Assembly (NCBI RefSeq): GCF_005222695.1
Contig: NZ_STGG01000021.1
Span: forward strand, 45,298 to 109,297
Reading direction: 5' to 3'
Length of the DNA: 64,000 nucleotides
Source of the DNA: Massilia sp. HP4
GTDB taxonomy: Bacteria; Pseudomonadota; Gammaproteobacteria; Burkholderiales; Burkholderiaceae_D
Shown: piece by piece, positions 26,594-35,908 of the stretch
Position numbering within the stretch: the first letter of the stretch is position 1
Layout: each line of letters begins with the position of its first letter
Program-made: the position numbers and the translations under genes
Notes under the pieces: generated by a model
Told to the model about the DNA's origin: nothing
Seen by the model: only the letters and a program-made list of their open reading frames with translations
Database searches by the model: none

Positions 26594-27238
26594 TCACGCT
26601 TTCAGCGGCGATAGCAGGCGGTGCGCGACGGCGTACTGGACCATCTCCGACAAGGAGCTCATGCCCATTTTTTGCATGATGCGGGTCTTGTGAGTGCTCA
26701 CTGTTTTCACCGACAAGTGCAGTCCGTTGGCGATCTCGGTAATCGATTTGCCACTCACCAAGTGCGAAAAGACCTCGAATTCGCGGTCTGAGAGCTGTTT
26801 ATGCAGCAATTGCTCGCTCGGCGCCATGATGTTCAGCGCCAATTGCTCGGCTACTTCGGTGCTGATATAAGGACGGCCCGAGGCGACCTTGCGGATCGCC
26901 CCCACGAGTTGCGTGCCCGCGCTTTCCTTGGTGAGATAGCCCTGGGCGCCGGCGCGGATCGCCCGCACCGCGTATTGCTCCTCTTCGTGCATGGTCAGGA
27001 TCAGGATGGCCAGCTTGGGCGCCTCGCTGCGCACCTGCCGGATCAGGTCGACGCCGCTGCGGCCGGGCATCGACAGGTCGAGCAGCAGCAGGTCGAAGCC
27101 GCCCTGGCGTACCAGCGACAGGACTTCGAAGCCATTGGTGGCTTCGCCCACGATGTCGACTTCTTCGGCGCCATCCAGGATGCGCTTGAGCCCTTCGCGC
27201 ATGATTGTGTGGTCATCGGCGATGACGATTCTTACCAT
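26594..27238 (-). CDS. NarL/FixJ-family response regulator
   Basis: The product has 214 residues. The receiver domain (1-120) has Asp8/Asp9 (IADDH), phospho-acceptor Asp54 in LLLLDLSMPG and a lysine in GYLTKESAG. The LuxR-type helix-turn-helix (about 147-205) contains LSDREFEVFSHLVSGKSI and LHLSVKTVSTHKTRI. It should bind DNA as a dimer when phosphorylated. No partner kinase lies next to it. It is on the same strand as the usp gene (91 bp downstream of it) and the Fnr-type gene. Confidence 0.93.
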   Translation of the reverse strand: MVRIVIADDHTIMREGLKRILDGAEEVDIVGEATNGFEVLSLVRQGGFDLLLLDLSMPGRSGVDLIRQVRSEAPKLAILILTMHEEEQYAVRAIRAGAQGYLTKESAGTQLVGAIRKVASGRPYISTEVAEQLALNIMAPSEQLLHKQLSDREFEVFSHLVSGKSITEIANGLHLSVKTVSTHKTRIMQKMGMSSLSEMVQYAVAHRLLSPLKA

Positions 27239-27329
27239 TATCGATTCCTCGCGCCAGAAGCGGTTTCCTACCCCGGATCAGCAAAAAATCTATTGTAGCC
27301 GTAAATACACGGCAAGTGATCCGGCAGGC

Positions 27330-27797
27330 TCAGCTGGCCGCCGGCTCGGCGATCAGGCGGTGCACCAGCACCGGCTTGGTCGTGTGCGACAACACCTTAT
27401 TGGTGACGCTGCCCAGCAGCAACTGATTCCAGCCGCTGCGGCCGTGCGAGCCCATGAAGATCAGGTCGCAGCCCTCTTGTTCGGCAACGTCGACGATCTT
27501 GAGCGCGGCCGAATCGGAAAACGCGGTCATGCACTGGTATTGCAGATTGGCGCCGGCGCAGGAGCGGGTGATCTTGCCCATGTATTCCTCGCCCATGCGC
27601 CGCATCTGGGCGATATAGTCTTCTTCGCTGGGGTAGGAGGGCGGGATGATCTCGACGTAGACGGGATACTGGTATTCGGGGGCGACGAACAGGGCCAGCA
27701 CCTCGGCGCCCATCTGTTGCGCGAACTTGACGCCGGCGCAAGCCGTGTGTTGCGACACGGCCGAACCGTCGGTGGTGATCAGGATCTTGCGGTACAT
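27330..27797 (-). CDS. Universal stress protein (UspA family)
   Basis: The product has 155 residues. The ATG at 27797 is chosen because AGGAGGAGAAAC precedes it and MYRKILITTDGS is the family start; the longer open frame has no similarity. The ATP-binding signature GSHGRSGWNQLLLGSV lies near residues 115-130. A long internal loop follows the first strand-helix unit, with EYQYPVYVEIIPPS. Such proteins are made under oxygen limitation, stasis or other stress. An Fnr-like site (27870-27883) lies 73-86 bases upstream of the start, which points to control by an Fnr-type regulator. Confidence 0.93.
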   Translation of the reverse strand: MYRKILITTDGSAVSQHTACAGVKFAQQMGAEVLALFVAPEYQYPVYVEIIPPSYPSEEDYIAQMRRMGEEYMGKITRSCAGANLQYQCMTAFSDSAALKIVDVAEQEGCDLIFMGSHGRSGWNQLLLGSVTNKVLSHTTKPVLVHRLIAEPAAS

Positions 27798-28183
27798 GAT
27801 GTTTCTCCTCCTTGGCCATGCCCATTCTGACGACTCCGCGCAGGATGGCGATTTCTGAGACGCAAACAGTTGAGTTCTATCAAATGAACCCACGCTGAAG
27901 CGATGCGACACTGAACTGCGGAAATTGACCGGCGATTACAAAATACAACACCAAGCTTGTGAAAAGCATCAGGAACTCCCGCTTTTGATTGTCGCGGAAT
28001 TAAGTTTCCCTGTCCATTTTGTTGCATTGCTCTCTCTGAGATTTACCTGAGGCAACCACGCTGCTACACTCGCTTTAATTACTCCACCGTAATTTTCTCG
28101 GCCCCACCGGCCAGGTGGATGCAGCAGAACCCCCGGATTGCAGTGCTGATTGCACATTTATACATTATGGAGAAGCAGGGATT
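27798..28183. other. Divergent intergenic region between usp and cheZ
   Basis: About 385 bases of lower GC without a supported gene. It holds the Fnr-like box at 27870-27883 and must hold promoters for usp (minus) and cheZ (plus). A weak plus-strand candidate is TTACCT (28043) with TACACT (28065) at 16-bp spacing. Confidence 0.5.
27870..27883 (-). promoter_or_regulatory. Fnr-like binding site upstream of usp
   Basis: On the minus strand the sequence reads TTGAT-AGAA-CTCAA, which matches nine of ten bases of the Fnr consensus TTGAT-N4-ATCAA. Its centre lies about 80 bases before the usp start codon, compatible with a class II activating position at -41.5 if transcription starts near 27835. 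Confidence 0.6.
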
Positions 28184-29071
28184 ATGACCGACGCCGCTGA
28201 CGATTTCGACGCACTATTCGAGGAAGTGGCGGCGCAGCGCACCAGCGCACCGCCAGGTCCCGCCGCCGAGCCGGTCCAGGCTGCAGCCCCGGCCGCAGCG
28301 AGCAATGACGAGGACGACCTGGAATCGCTGTTCGACCAGGTGTCCGCCACCGCCGCGCCGGCCGCCGGCGCCGTGGTCGCCACTGCCGCCGTCGCCGCCG
28401 TGGCCCCGGCAGCGGCCACCACCTCGGGCGCGGCCGCGCATGGCGACGACAGCCACGAAGGCGGGATGTTCGAGCGCCTGGGCGGCATCGTCCGCCTGCT
28501 GCACGATTCGCTGCGCGAGCTGGGCTACGACAAGGCGCTGACCGAGGCCTCGACCCAGATCGTCGACGCCCAGGACCGCCTGGAATACGTCGCCACCCTG
28601 ACCGAGCAGGCCGCCAACAAGGTGCTCAACACCCTGGACGAAGGCATGCCGGCGCAAGACCTGCTGCAAAAGCAGGCCAAGGACATGGAAACCCGCTGGG
28701 CCGACCTGTTCGAAGGCAAGCTGAGCCTGGACGAATTCAAGGCCCTGGCCGGCGATTCGCGCCAGTTCGCGGGGCTCGTCAACCAGGCCACTGAAGCCGA
28801 GCGCGCACGCCTGCTCGAGATCATGATGGCCCAGGACTTCCAGGACATCACCGGCCAGCTGATCAAGAAGGTCGTCAAGATCACCCAGACCGTCGAGGGC
28901 GAGCTGGCCCAGCTGCTGCGCGACCACGCGCCGGCCGACATCAAGGAAAAACTGGCCAAGAAAGAACAGCCGGCCGCCGCTCCGGCGCCGCTGATGCAGG
29001 GCCCGTCGGTGCCGGAAGCGGCGCTGAACCAGGACAATGTTGACGATCTTCTTGCCGATCTGGGATTCTAA
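28184..29071 (+). CDS. cheZ: CheZ-type phosphatase of CheY
   Basis: The product has 295 residues. The start at 28184 is preceded by GGAG and AGCAGG at 28169-28180. The N-terminal third is an Ala/Pro-rich low-complexity stretch. The long helical hairpin of CheZ follows (about 100-260), with the catalytic region MMAQDFQDITGQLIKKVVK; the catalytic glutamine is in this block. The last residues, VDDLLADLGF, form the conserved peptide that grips CheY. The stop overlaps the cheA start. No cheY gene is present locally, so its substrate must be encoded elsewhere. Confidence 0.93.
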   Translation: MTDAADDFDALFEEVAAQRTSAPPGPAAEPVQAAAPAAASNDEDDLESLFDQVSATAAPAAGAVVATAAVAAVAPAAATTSGAAAHGDDSHEGGMFERLGGIVRLLHDSLRELGYDKALTEASTQIVDAQDRLEYVATLTEQAANKVLNTLDEGMPAQDLLQKQAKDMETRWADLFEGKLSLDEFKALAGDSRQFAGLVNQATEAERARLLEIMMAQDFQDITGQLIKKVVKITQTVEGELAQLLRDHAPADIKEKLAKKEQPAAAPAPLMQGPSVPEAALNQDNVDDLLADLGF

Positions 29072-30963
29072 TGGACGATATGCTGAAGGATTTCGTCGTC
29101 GAGGCGATGGATCTGGCGGTAAACGTAGAAGAGCACCTGCTGCGCCTCGAACGCGACCCCGATAACAAGGAAACGCTCAATGCCGTGTTCCGGTCGTTCC
29201 ATACGATCAAGGGCGGCGCCGGCTTCATGGGCCTGCCCGCACTGGTCGCGGCCTGTCACCTGACCGAGAACCTGTTCGACGCGCTGCGCACCGGCGCCGC
29301 GCCGGTGACCCCGCTCGCCATCGAGGCGGCGCTGCAGGCGTCGGGCTTCGTGGCCGACCAGCTCGGTGACCTGAACAACGGCACGCCGCCGGAAGGCCTG
29401 GCGCAGATGCCGGGCGACCTCGAACGCATCCTGATGGATGCGATCGAAGGCAAGGACAATGCGCCGGCTGCTGCCACTGCTCCCGCTGCGCCGGTTGCGG
29501 TCGAGACGGCGGCGCCGGTCGCCGTCGCTGTGGCGCCAGCGCCGGTTGCCGCCGGCGAGGATGGCCTCGACTGGACCGGCATGTACAACGCCGTGGTGCC
29601 GGCCGCGAATGCGATCTCCGGCGGCGCGGCTGCCGCGCCGGTCGCCGTCGCAGCGGCCGCTCCCGCTGCCGCCACGCCGGTCGTCGCACCGGTGGCTGCC
29701 GCTGCACCTGCCGCCGGCGCCAAGAACTGGGACGGCGTCGAGCGCCGCACCGACAACAAGGCCGCGGTCGCCGCGCCGGCCAAGGACGAAAGCATCCGCA
29801 TCGACGCGGTCAAGCTCGACGCGCTGCTCGAAGTGGCGGGCGAATCGGTGCAGGCCGCCAACCAGGCCGCAGTGCTGCTCGAGCGCCTGCAGCAGTTCAA
29901 GTTCGAAGGCCAGGCCGCGGTGCTGATCGCGACCCTGACCGAGACCCTGGAGCGCGCCTCGCGCTACTCGGCCGAACTGCAGCGCGCGACGCTTGCGACC
30001 CGCATGCAGCCGGTGGGCCGCCTGTTCCAGAAATTCCCGCGCCTGGTGCGCGAGCTGGCGAAAGACCTGGGCAAGGACGTCGAGCTGACCATCGAAGGCG
30101 CCGAGACCGAAGTCGACCGCGTGGTGGTGGACAGCCTGTACGATCCGCTGGTGCACATGCTGCGCAACGCGCTGGACCACGGTATCGAGGCGCCGGAAGC
30201 GCGCGTCGCCGCCGGCAAGCCGGCCAAGGCGTACATCCTGCTCAAAGCCTGGCAAGAAGCCAATAGCGTCATGATCGTGCTGCAGGACGACGGCAAGGGC
30301 ATGGACCCGGTCGTCCTGCGCAAGAAGGCGGTCGACAAGGGGCTGATCGGCGAGAACGGCGCCCAGAGCGACGAAGACGCCTACCAGCTCGTGTTCCTGC
30401 CGGGCTTCTCGACCAAGGAAGTCGCTTCCTCGGTGTCGGGCCGCGGCGTGGGCATGGACGTGGTCAAGACGGCGGTCGAGAAGAACCGCGGCGCCATTCG
30501 GATTGAAAGTCAATTGGGCAAGGGCACGCGCTTCGCGATCCGCCTGCCGATCGAGCTGTCGATCGTGCCGACCATGCTGGTGTCGACCTCGGGCGCGCAA
30601 CTGGCGCTGCCGATGGCCGTCGTCGAGCGCGTGGTCGAGCTGCCGGACGATTTCGCCTGCGTCGGTGGCGCTCCGGTGCTGAAAGACCAGGGCCGCCCGC
30701 TGCCGGTGCGTTCGCTGGCGCTGGCGCTGGGCTACGAGGCCGCGCTGGAAAAAGTCGGCATCGTCATCAACGCGCCGCAGCCCTACATCCTGGCGATGGA
30801 AGCGGTCGATGGCACGGCCGACCTGGTGATCAAGCCGATGACCGCGCTGACGGTCGAAGGCATCACCGGCACCGCGCGCTCGGCCGAGGGTGAGCTGGTG
30901 CTGGTGGTTGGCTTGTCGTTCCTGATGGATGGATGCAGGAGCAGCGTGCGCCTGGCTGCATAG
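29071..30963 (+). CDS. cheA: Chemotaxis histidine kinase CheA without an obvious P2 domain
   Basis: The product has 630 residues. The phosphotransfer domain P1 (1-120) has phospho-acceptor His44 in SFHTIKGGAGF. Residues 128-235 are Ala/Pro/Val-rich linker, where a CheY-docking P2 domain would normally sit. P3 dimerisation follows (about 245-300), then the ATPase domain with LRNALDHGIEAPE near residue 366, DDGKGMDP near 408 and GRGVGMDVVK near 456, and a C-terminal CheW-like P5 domain (about 500-625). The kinase feeds phosphate to CheY under receptor control. Its start overlaps cheZ (TAATG). A strong terminator follows. Confidence 0.92.
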   Translation: MDDMLKDFVVEAMDLAVNVEEHLLRLERDPDNKETLNAVFRSFHTIKGGAGFMGLPALVAACHLTENLFDALRTGAAPVTPLAIEAALQASGFVADQLGDLNNGTPPEGLAQMPGDLERILMDAIEGKDNAPAAATAPAAPVAVETAAPVAVAVAPAPVAAGEDGLDWTGMYNAVVPAANAISGGAAAAPVAVAAAAPAAATPVVAPVAAAAPAAGAKNWDGVERRTDNKAAVAAPAKDESIRIDAVKLDALLEVAGESVQAANQAAVLLERLQQFKFEGQAAVLIATLTETLERASRYSAELQRATLATRMQPVGRLFQKFPRLVRELAKDLGKDVELTIEGAETEVDRVVVDSLYDPLVHMLRNALDHGIEAPEARVAAGKPAKAYILLKAWQEANSVMIVLQDDGKGMDPVVLRKKAVDKGLIGENGAQSDEDAYQLVFLPGFSTKEVASSVSGRGVGMDVVKTAVEKNRGAIRIESQLGKGTRFAIRLPIELSIVPTMLVSTSGAQLALPMAVVERVVELPDDFACVGGAPVLKDQGRPLPVRSLALALGYEAALEKVGIVINAPQPYILAMEAVDGTADLVIKPMTALTVEGITGTARSAEGELVLVVGLSFLMDGCRSSVRLAA

Positions 30964-31002
30964 AAAGCAACGCTTTTCGCCGCTTGCGCCAAAAGCGCAG
31001 AC

Positions 31003-31035
31003 AAAAGCCTGTGTTTGTGACACAGGCTTTTTTTA
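31003..31035 (+). terminator. Rho-independent terminator after cheA
   Basis: A 12-bp perfect stem (AAAAGCCTGTGT at 31003-31014 with ACACAGGCTTTT at 31020-31031) and 5-base loop is followed by a continuing T-run. Confidence 0.93.
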
Positions 31036-31211
31036 TTTGCATCCAGCAAACTCCTTGCAAATATTATTTTCTGCGTGTTAATGTTGTTGGCATAAACGTG
31101 CGCCGCCCCGGCTTGGTGCGGCACTGCACAATTATGGCATAATCGAAAGCCCGGTCCTGCCAGCCTCGCGCTGGCGGCCGCGTTTCACCTCACCGCAACA
31201 CTGGATCGACC

Positions 31212-32642
31212 ATGCAAAAAACGCTCTACGACAAACTCTGGGATTCCCATGTCGTGCGTGCCGACGCCGATGGCACCACAGTCCTCTACATCGACCGCCA
31301 CCTGGTGCACGAAGTCACCAGCCCGCAAGCCTTCGACGGCCTGCGCGAGGCAGGCCGTGGGCTATGGCGCGTTTCCGCGAACCTGGCCGTGGCCGACCAC
31401 AACGTGCCGACCACCGACCGCGCGCAAGGCATCCTTGATCCGACCTCGCGCCTGCAGGTCGAGACGCTCGACGCCAACACCAAGGCTTTTGGCCTGACGT
31501 ACTTCGACATGAACGACAAGCGCCAGGGCATCGTGCACGTGATCGGGCCCGAACAAGGCGCGACCCTGCCGGGCATGACCGTGGTCTGCGGCGACTCGCA
31601 TACCTCGACCCACGGCGCCTTCGGCTGCCTGGCGCATGGCATCGGCACCTCGGAAGTCGAGCACGTGCTGGCCACGCAAACCCTGCTGGCCAAGAAGTCG
31701 AAATCGATGCTGGTCAAGGTCGAGGGCGCCCTCAATCCTGGCGTGACCGCCAAGGACATCGTGCTGGCCGTGATCGGCAAGATCGGCACCGCCGGCGGCA
31801 CCGGCTACGCCATCGAATTCGGCGGCGCGACCATCCGCTCGCTGTCGATGGAAGGCCGCATGACGGTCTGTAATATGGCGATCGAAGCGGGCGCACGCGC
31901 CGGCATGGTGGCGGTCGACGACACCACGATCGCCTACGTCAAGGATCGCCCGTTGTCGCCCAAGGGCGAGCAGTGGGAGCAGGCCGTCGCCTACTGGCGT
32001 ACCCTGCACACCGATGATGGCGCCCAGTTCGACACCGTCGTCGAACTCGATGCGAAGGACATTCAGCCGCAAGTGACCTGGGGCACCTCGCCCGAGATGG
32101 TCACTGCGATCGACGGCCGCGTGCCCGATCCGCAAAACGAGCTCGATCCGGTGCGCCGCGGCGCCATCGAGAAGGCGCTGGCCTATATGGGCCTGACGCC
32201 CAATACCCCGATCATTGAAGTCCCGATCGACAAGGTGTTCATCGGTTCGTGCACCAATTCGCGCATCGAAGACCTGCGCGCCGCGGCCGAAGTCGTGCGC
32301 GGCCGCCATCGCGCGGCCAGCGTCAAGCTGGCCATGGTGGTGCCGGGTTCGGGCCTGGTCAAGGAGCAGGCCGAGCGCGAAGGGCTGGACCGGATCTTCG
32401 TCGATGCCGGCTTCGAGTGGCGCGAGCCGGGCTGTTCGATGTGCCTGGCGATGAACGCCGACCGCCTGGAACCGGGCGAACGCTGCGCCTCGACCTCGAA
32501 CCGCAACTTCGAAGGCCGCCAGGGGCAGGGCGGACGCACCCACCTGGTGTCGCCGGCGATGGCGGCGGCGGCGGGCATCGCGGGTCGCTTTGTCGACGTG
32601 CGCGCTCTGACGCGTGAGCAGGGCACGACCGTATATCAGTAA
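31212..32642 (+). CDS. leuC: 3-isopropylmalate dehydratase large subunit
   Basis: The product has 476 residues, the standard length. The aconitase-type iron-sulfur cluster ligands are Cys347 (GSCTNSR), Cys408 and Cys411 (GCSMCLAMN). With LeuD it isomerises 2-isopropylmalate to 3-isopropylmalate in leucine synthesis. It opens the block leuC-entericidin-leuD-leuB-asd. A candidate promoter of modest quality (TTGGTG at 31113, CATAAT at 31138, 19-bp spacing) lies upstream. leuA is not in the window. Confidence 0.97.
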   Translation: MQKTLYDKLWDSHVVRADADGTTVLYIDRHLVHEVTSPQAFDGLREAGRGLWRVSANLAVADHNVPTTDRAQGILDPTSRLQVETLDANTKAFGLTYFDMNDKRQGIVHVIGPEQGATLPGMTVVCGDSHTSTHGAFGCLAHGIGTSEVEHVLATQTLLAKKSKSMLVKVEGALNPGVTAKDIVLAVIGKIGTAGGTGYAIEFGGATIRSLSMEGRMTVCNMAIEAGARAGMVAVDDTTIAYVKDRPLSPKGEQWEQAVAYWRTLHTDDGAQFDTVVELDAKDIQPQVTWGTSPEMVTAIDGRVPDPQNELDPVRRGAIEKALAYMGLTPNTPIIEVPIDKVFIGSCTNSRIEDLRAAAEVVRGRHRAASVKLAMVVPGSGLVKEQAEREGLDRIFVDAGFEWREPGCSMCLAMNADRLEPGERCASTSNRNFEGRQGQGGRTHLVSPAMAAAAGIAGRFVDVRALTREQGTTVYQ

Positions 32643-32652
32643 CAGGAAGATC

Positions 32653-32775
32653 ATGAAAAAAGCACTCGCACTGTCCCTCATCGCCGTTCTGCTAGCCGGC
32701 TGCAACACCATCTCGGGCATCGGTCGCGATGTCTCGAAAGTGGGCCAGGTCGTTACCAGCGCTGGCGGAAAATAA
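32653..32775 (+). CDS. Entericidin-family small lipoprotein
   Basis: The product has 40 residues (too short for most ORF filters). A lysine-rich start (MKKALAL) and hydrophobic stretch end in the lipobox LLAGC, with lipidated Cys17. The mature part is 24 residues (CNTISGIGRDVSKVGQ and GG ending) typical of EcnA/EcnB. AACAGGAAG precedes the ATG. It lies between leuC and leuD and should be co-transcribed with them. Entericidins are outer-membrane or periplasmic lipoproteins linked to envelope stress and stationary-phase lysis. Confidence 0.9.
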   Translation: MKKALALSLIAVLLAGCNTISGIGRDVSKVGQVVTSAGGK

Positions 32776-32812
32776 CTTAGGTCCCCGCCGCGCGCGGGGA
32801 TGAGGGAAAAAA

Positions 32813-33460
32813 ATGGACAAATTCACCGTACACCAGGGCGTGGTGGCGCCGCTCGACCGCGCCAATGTCGATACCGACGCCATCATCCCCAAGCAGTTCC
32901 TGAAATCGATCCGCCGCACCGGCTTCGGCCCCAACCTGTTCGACGAGTGGCGCTACCTGGACCACGGCGAACCGGGCCAGGATTGCAGCACCCGGCCGGT
33001 CAATCCGGACTTCGTGCTGAACCAGCCGCGCTATGCCGGCGCGTCGATCCTGCTGACCCGCAAGAACTTCGGCTGCGGTTCCTCGCGCGAGCACGCGCCG
33101 TGGGCGCTGCAGCAGTACGGTTTCCGCGCCGTGGTCGCGCCGAGCTTTGCCGACATCTTCTTCAACAACTGCTTCAAGATCGGCCTGCTGCCGATCGCGC
33201 TCTCTGAAGAAGAGGTCGAGACGCTGTTCCAGGCGGTCGACGCCAACCCGGGCTTCGAGCTCACGATCGACCTCGAGAACAAGCGTATCGGCACGCAAGA
33301 CGGCAGCCTGTCGTACGGCTTCGACATCGATGAGTTCCGCAAATACTGCCTGCTCAACGGCCTGGACGACATCGGCCTGACCCTGCGTCATGCCGACGAG
33401 ATCCGCGCCTTCGAACAACGCCACGTCGCGGCCCAGCCGTGGCTCGCCAACACCATCTAA
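32813..33460 (+). CDS. leuD: 3-isopropylmalate dehydratase small subunit
   Basis: The product has 215 residues with the swivel-domain motifs [14 protein letters not shown] near residue 20, [15 protein letters not shown] near 84 and FADIFFNN near 110. It forms the LeuCD enzyme. It follows the entericidin gene by 37 bp and precedes leuB by 13 bp. Confidence 0.97.
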   Translation: MDKFTVHQGVVAPLDRANVDTDAIIPKQFLKSIRRTGFGPNLFDEWRYLDHGEPGQDCSTRPVNPDFVLNQPRYAGASILLTRKNFGCGSSREHAPWALQQYGFRAVVAPSFADIFFNNCFKIGLLPIALSEEEVETLFQAVDANPGFELTIDLENKRIGTQDGSLSYGFDIDEFRKYCLLNGLDDIGLTLRHADEIRAFEQRHVAAQPWLANTI

Positions 33461-33473
33461 GAAAGCAGCTTCA

Positions 33474-34544
33474 ATGAAAATCGCGATCCTGCCGGGTGAC
33501 GGCATCGGCCCGGAGATCACCGCGCAAGCAGTGAAGGTATTGAACGCACTCGGCGAATCGTTCGAGATGGAAAGCGCGGACGTCGGCGGCGCCGGCTATG
33601 CCGCCCACGGCCACCCGCTGCCTGAAGCCACCCTGAAGTTGGCGAAACAGGCCGACGCGGTGCTGTTCGGCGCCGTCGGCGACTACAAGTACGACACGCT
33701 CGAGCGCGCGCTGCGCCCGGAGCAGGCGATCCTGGGCCTGCGCCGCGAGCTGAACCTGTTCGCCAACCTGCGTCCGGCGATCCTGTATCCCGAACTGGCT
33801 GGCGCCTCGACCTTGAAGCCAGAAGTGGTCTCGGGCCTGGATATCCTGATCATCCGCGAACTGACGGGCGACATCTATTTCGGCAAGCCGCGCGGCGTGC
33901 GCGAATGCCCGGACGGTCCGTTCAAGGGCCAGCGCGAAGGCTTCGACACCATGCGCTATGCCGAAGGCGAGATTCGCCGCATCGCCCACGTCGCCTTCCA
34001 GGCGGCGAGGAAGCGCGACAAGCGTGTAACCAGCGTCGACAAGGCCAATGTGCTGGAAACCTTCCAGTTCTGGCGCGACATCGTGACCGAGGTGCACCAG
34101 GAATACCAGGACGTCGCGCTCGAGCACATGTATGTCGATAACGCGGCCATGCAACTGGTTCGCGCGCCGAAGAAGTTCGACGTGATCGTTACTGGTAATA
34201 TGTTCGGCGATATCCTGTCGGATGCCGCCGCCATGCTGACCGGTTCGATCGGCATGCTGCCGTCGGCCTCGCTCGACGCCAACAACAAGGGGCTGTACGA
34301 ACCGTCGCACGGTTCGGCGCCCGACATCGCGGGGCAGGGCGTGGCCAATCCATTGGCCACCATCCTCTCAAGCGCGATGATGCTGCGCTTCTCGCTCGGC
34401 CTGACCGAGCAGGCGGACCGCATCGAGAACGCCGTCAAGCGCGTGCTGGCACAAGGGCTGCGCACGCCGGATATTCATGAAGCAGGGTCCACCAAGGTGG
34501 GCACCGAAGAGATGGGCAACGCGGTGGTCGCGGCGCTCGCATAA
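33474..34544 (+). CDS. leuB: 3-isopropylmalate dehydrogenase
   Basis: The product has 356 residues. The start at 33474 gives the family N-terminus [15 protein letters not shown]; an upstream open extension overlaps leuD and is not family-like. The substrate arginines are in [14 protein letters not shown], and the metal and NAD region is in [19 protein letters not shown] and [12 protein letters not shown]. It oxidises and decarboxylates 3-isopropylmalate. Gene order and 13-bp spacing place it in the leuCDB operon. Confidence 0.97.
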   Translation: MKIAILPGDGIGPEITAQAVKVLNALGESFEMESADVGGAGYAAHGHPLPEATLKLAKQADAVLFGAVGDYKYDTLERALRPEQAILGLRRELNLFANLRPAILYPELAGASTLKPEVVSGLDILIIRELTGDIYFGKPRGVRECPDGPFKGQREGFDTMRYAEGEIRRIAHVAFQAARKRDKRVTSVDKANVLETFQFWRDIVTEVHQEYQDVALEHMYVDNAAMQLVRAPKKFDVIVTGNMFGDILSDAAAMLTGSIGMLPSASLDANNKGLYEPSHGSAPDIAGQGVANPLATILSSAMMLRFSLGLTEQADRIENAVKRVLAQGLRTPDIHEAGSTKVGTEEMGNAVVAALA

Positions 34545-34566
34545 GTTTAGTTAACCCTGAGAGAAG

Positions 34567-35712
34567 ATGATGAAATTAGTTGGTCTGGTAGGTTGGCGCG
34601 GCATGGTCGGCTCGGTCCTCATGCAGCGCATGCAAGAGGAAGGCGATTTCGACCATATCGAGCCGGTGTTCTTCACCACCTCGAATCCGGGCGGCGCCGC
34701 GCCTTCGATGGCGAAAAACGAAACCGCGCTCAAAAGCGCTACCGACATTACCGAACTGTCGAAATGCGAGATCATCATCTCCTGCCAGGGTGGCGACTAC
34801 ACCAGTGAAGTGTTCCCGCAACTGCGTTCGGCCGGCTGGAACGGCTACTGGATCGACGCCGCGTCGACCCTGCGCATGAATGATGACGCCGTCATCGTGC
34901 TGGACCCGGTCAACCGTAGCGTGATCGACGCGGCCTTGTCGAAAGGCGTCAAGAACTACATCGGCGGCAACTGCACCGTGTCGTGCATGCTGATCGGCCT
35001 GGGCGGCCTGTTCGAAGCCGGCCTGGTCGAGTGGATGACCTCCATGACCTACCAGGCGGCATCGGGCGGCGGCGCCCAGCATATGCGCGAACTGCTGACC
35101 CAGTTCGGCACCATTAACAGCTCGGTCAAGTCGCTGCTGGACAATCCGGCGTCGGCCATCCTCGAGATCGACCGTACCGTGCTGGCGACCCAGCATGGCC
35201 TCTCCGCCGATGAAACGAAACAGTTCGGCGTGCCGCTGGCCGGCAACCTGATCCCGTGGATCGACAAGGACCTGGGCAACGGCCAGTCGAAAGAAGAGTG
35301 GAAGGCCGGCGCCGAGACCAACAAGATCCTGGGACGCGGCGCGGGCTTCGACAGCAACCCTGGCGCGGGCCGAGCCATTCCAGTCGACGGCCTGTGCGTG
35401 CGCATCGGCGCCATGCGCTGCCACTCGCAGGCCTTGACCATCAAGCTCACCCGCGACGTGCCGCTGGACGAGATCAACGACATCATCGCCAGGCACAACC
35501 AGTGGGTGAAGGTGGTGCCGAACACCCGCGAAGCCTCGATGCGCGACCTGTCGCCGGCAGCCGTCACCGGTGGCCTGGGCATTCCGGTCGGCCGCCTGCG
35601 CAAGATGTCGATGGGCGACGACTACCTGTCGGCCTTCACGGTCGGCGACCAGCTGCTGTGGGGCGCGGCCGAACCGCTGCGCCGCATGCTGCGCATCGTG
35701 CTTGAACGTTAA
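34567..35712 (+). CDS. asd: Aspartate-semialdehyde dehydrogenase
   Basis: The product has 381 residues. The NADP-binding start [17 protein letters not shown] is that of the proteobacterial type I enzyme. The catalytic cysteine is Cys136 in [10 protein letters not shown], and the catalytic histidine lies in [10 protein letters not shown]. It makes aspartate semialdehyde for lysine, threonine, methionine and cell-wall synthesis. Two ATGs in a row (34567 and 34570) follow GAGAGAAG; either may be used. A terminator follows, which ends the leuCDB-asd unit. Confidence 0.97.
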   Translation: MMKLVGLVGWRGMVGSVLMQRMQEEGDFDHIEPVFFTTSNPGGAAPSMAKNETALKSATDITELSKCEIIISCQGGDYTSEVFPQLRSAGWNGYWIDAASTLRMNDDAVIVLDPVNRSVIDAALSKGVKNYIGGNCTVSCMLIGLGGLFEAGLVEWMTSMTYQAASGGGAQHMRELLTQFGTINSSVKSLLDNPASAILEIDRTVLATQHGLSADETKQFGVPLAGNLIPWIDKDLGNGQSKEEWKAGAETNKILGRGAGFDSNPGAGRAIPVDGLCVRIGAMRCHSQALTIKLTRDVPLDEINDIIARHNQWVKVVPNTREASMRDLSPAAVTGGLGIPVGRLRKMSMGDDYLSAFTVGDQLLWGAAEPLRRMLRIVLER

Positions 35713-35759
35713 GCCACGTTGCTTGCCTTGATGGCAACTGGCATGCCATCCGAATATCG

Positions 35760-35787
35760 AATGCCCCGTTAGCGGGGCATTTGTTTT
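35760..35787 (+). terminator. Rho-independent terminator after asd
   Basis: AATGCCCCG (35760-35768) pairs with CGGGGCATT (35773-35781) around the loop TTAG, followed by TGTTTT. Confidence 0.8.
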
Positions 35788-35908
35788 ACAGAAGGTGCAT
35801 ACTCCGGTCCTCGGCGTGCGTCGGGAGCTTGCGTGCTCCAGAGCATGATGTTATGTTGAGACTCCGGGAAACCGCCTTTCCCTCGGCCAACTCATTTCGC
35901 TGCTAACT

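Noticed and set aside
30850..30963. Possible frameshift at the C-terminus of CheA
   Set aside because: The ending VLVVGLSFLMDG aligns with the usual end of the P5 domain, so the protein is complete with only a short odd tail.
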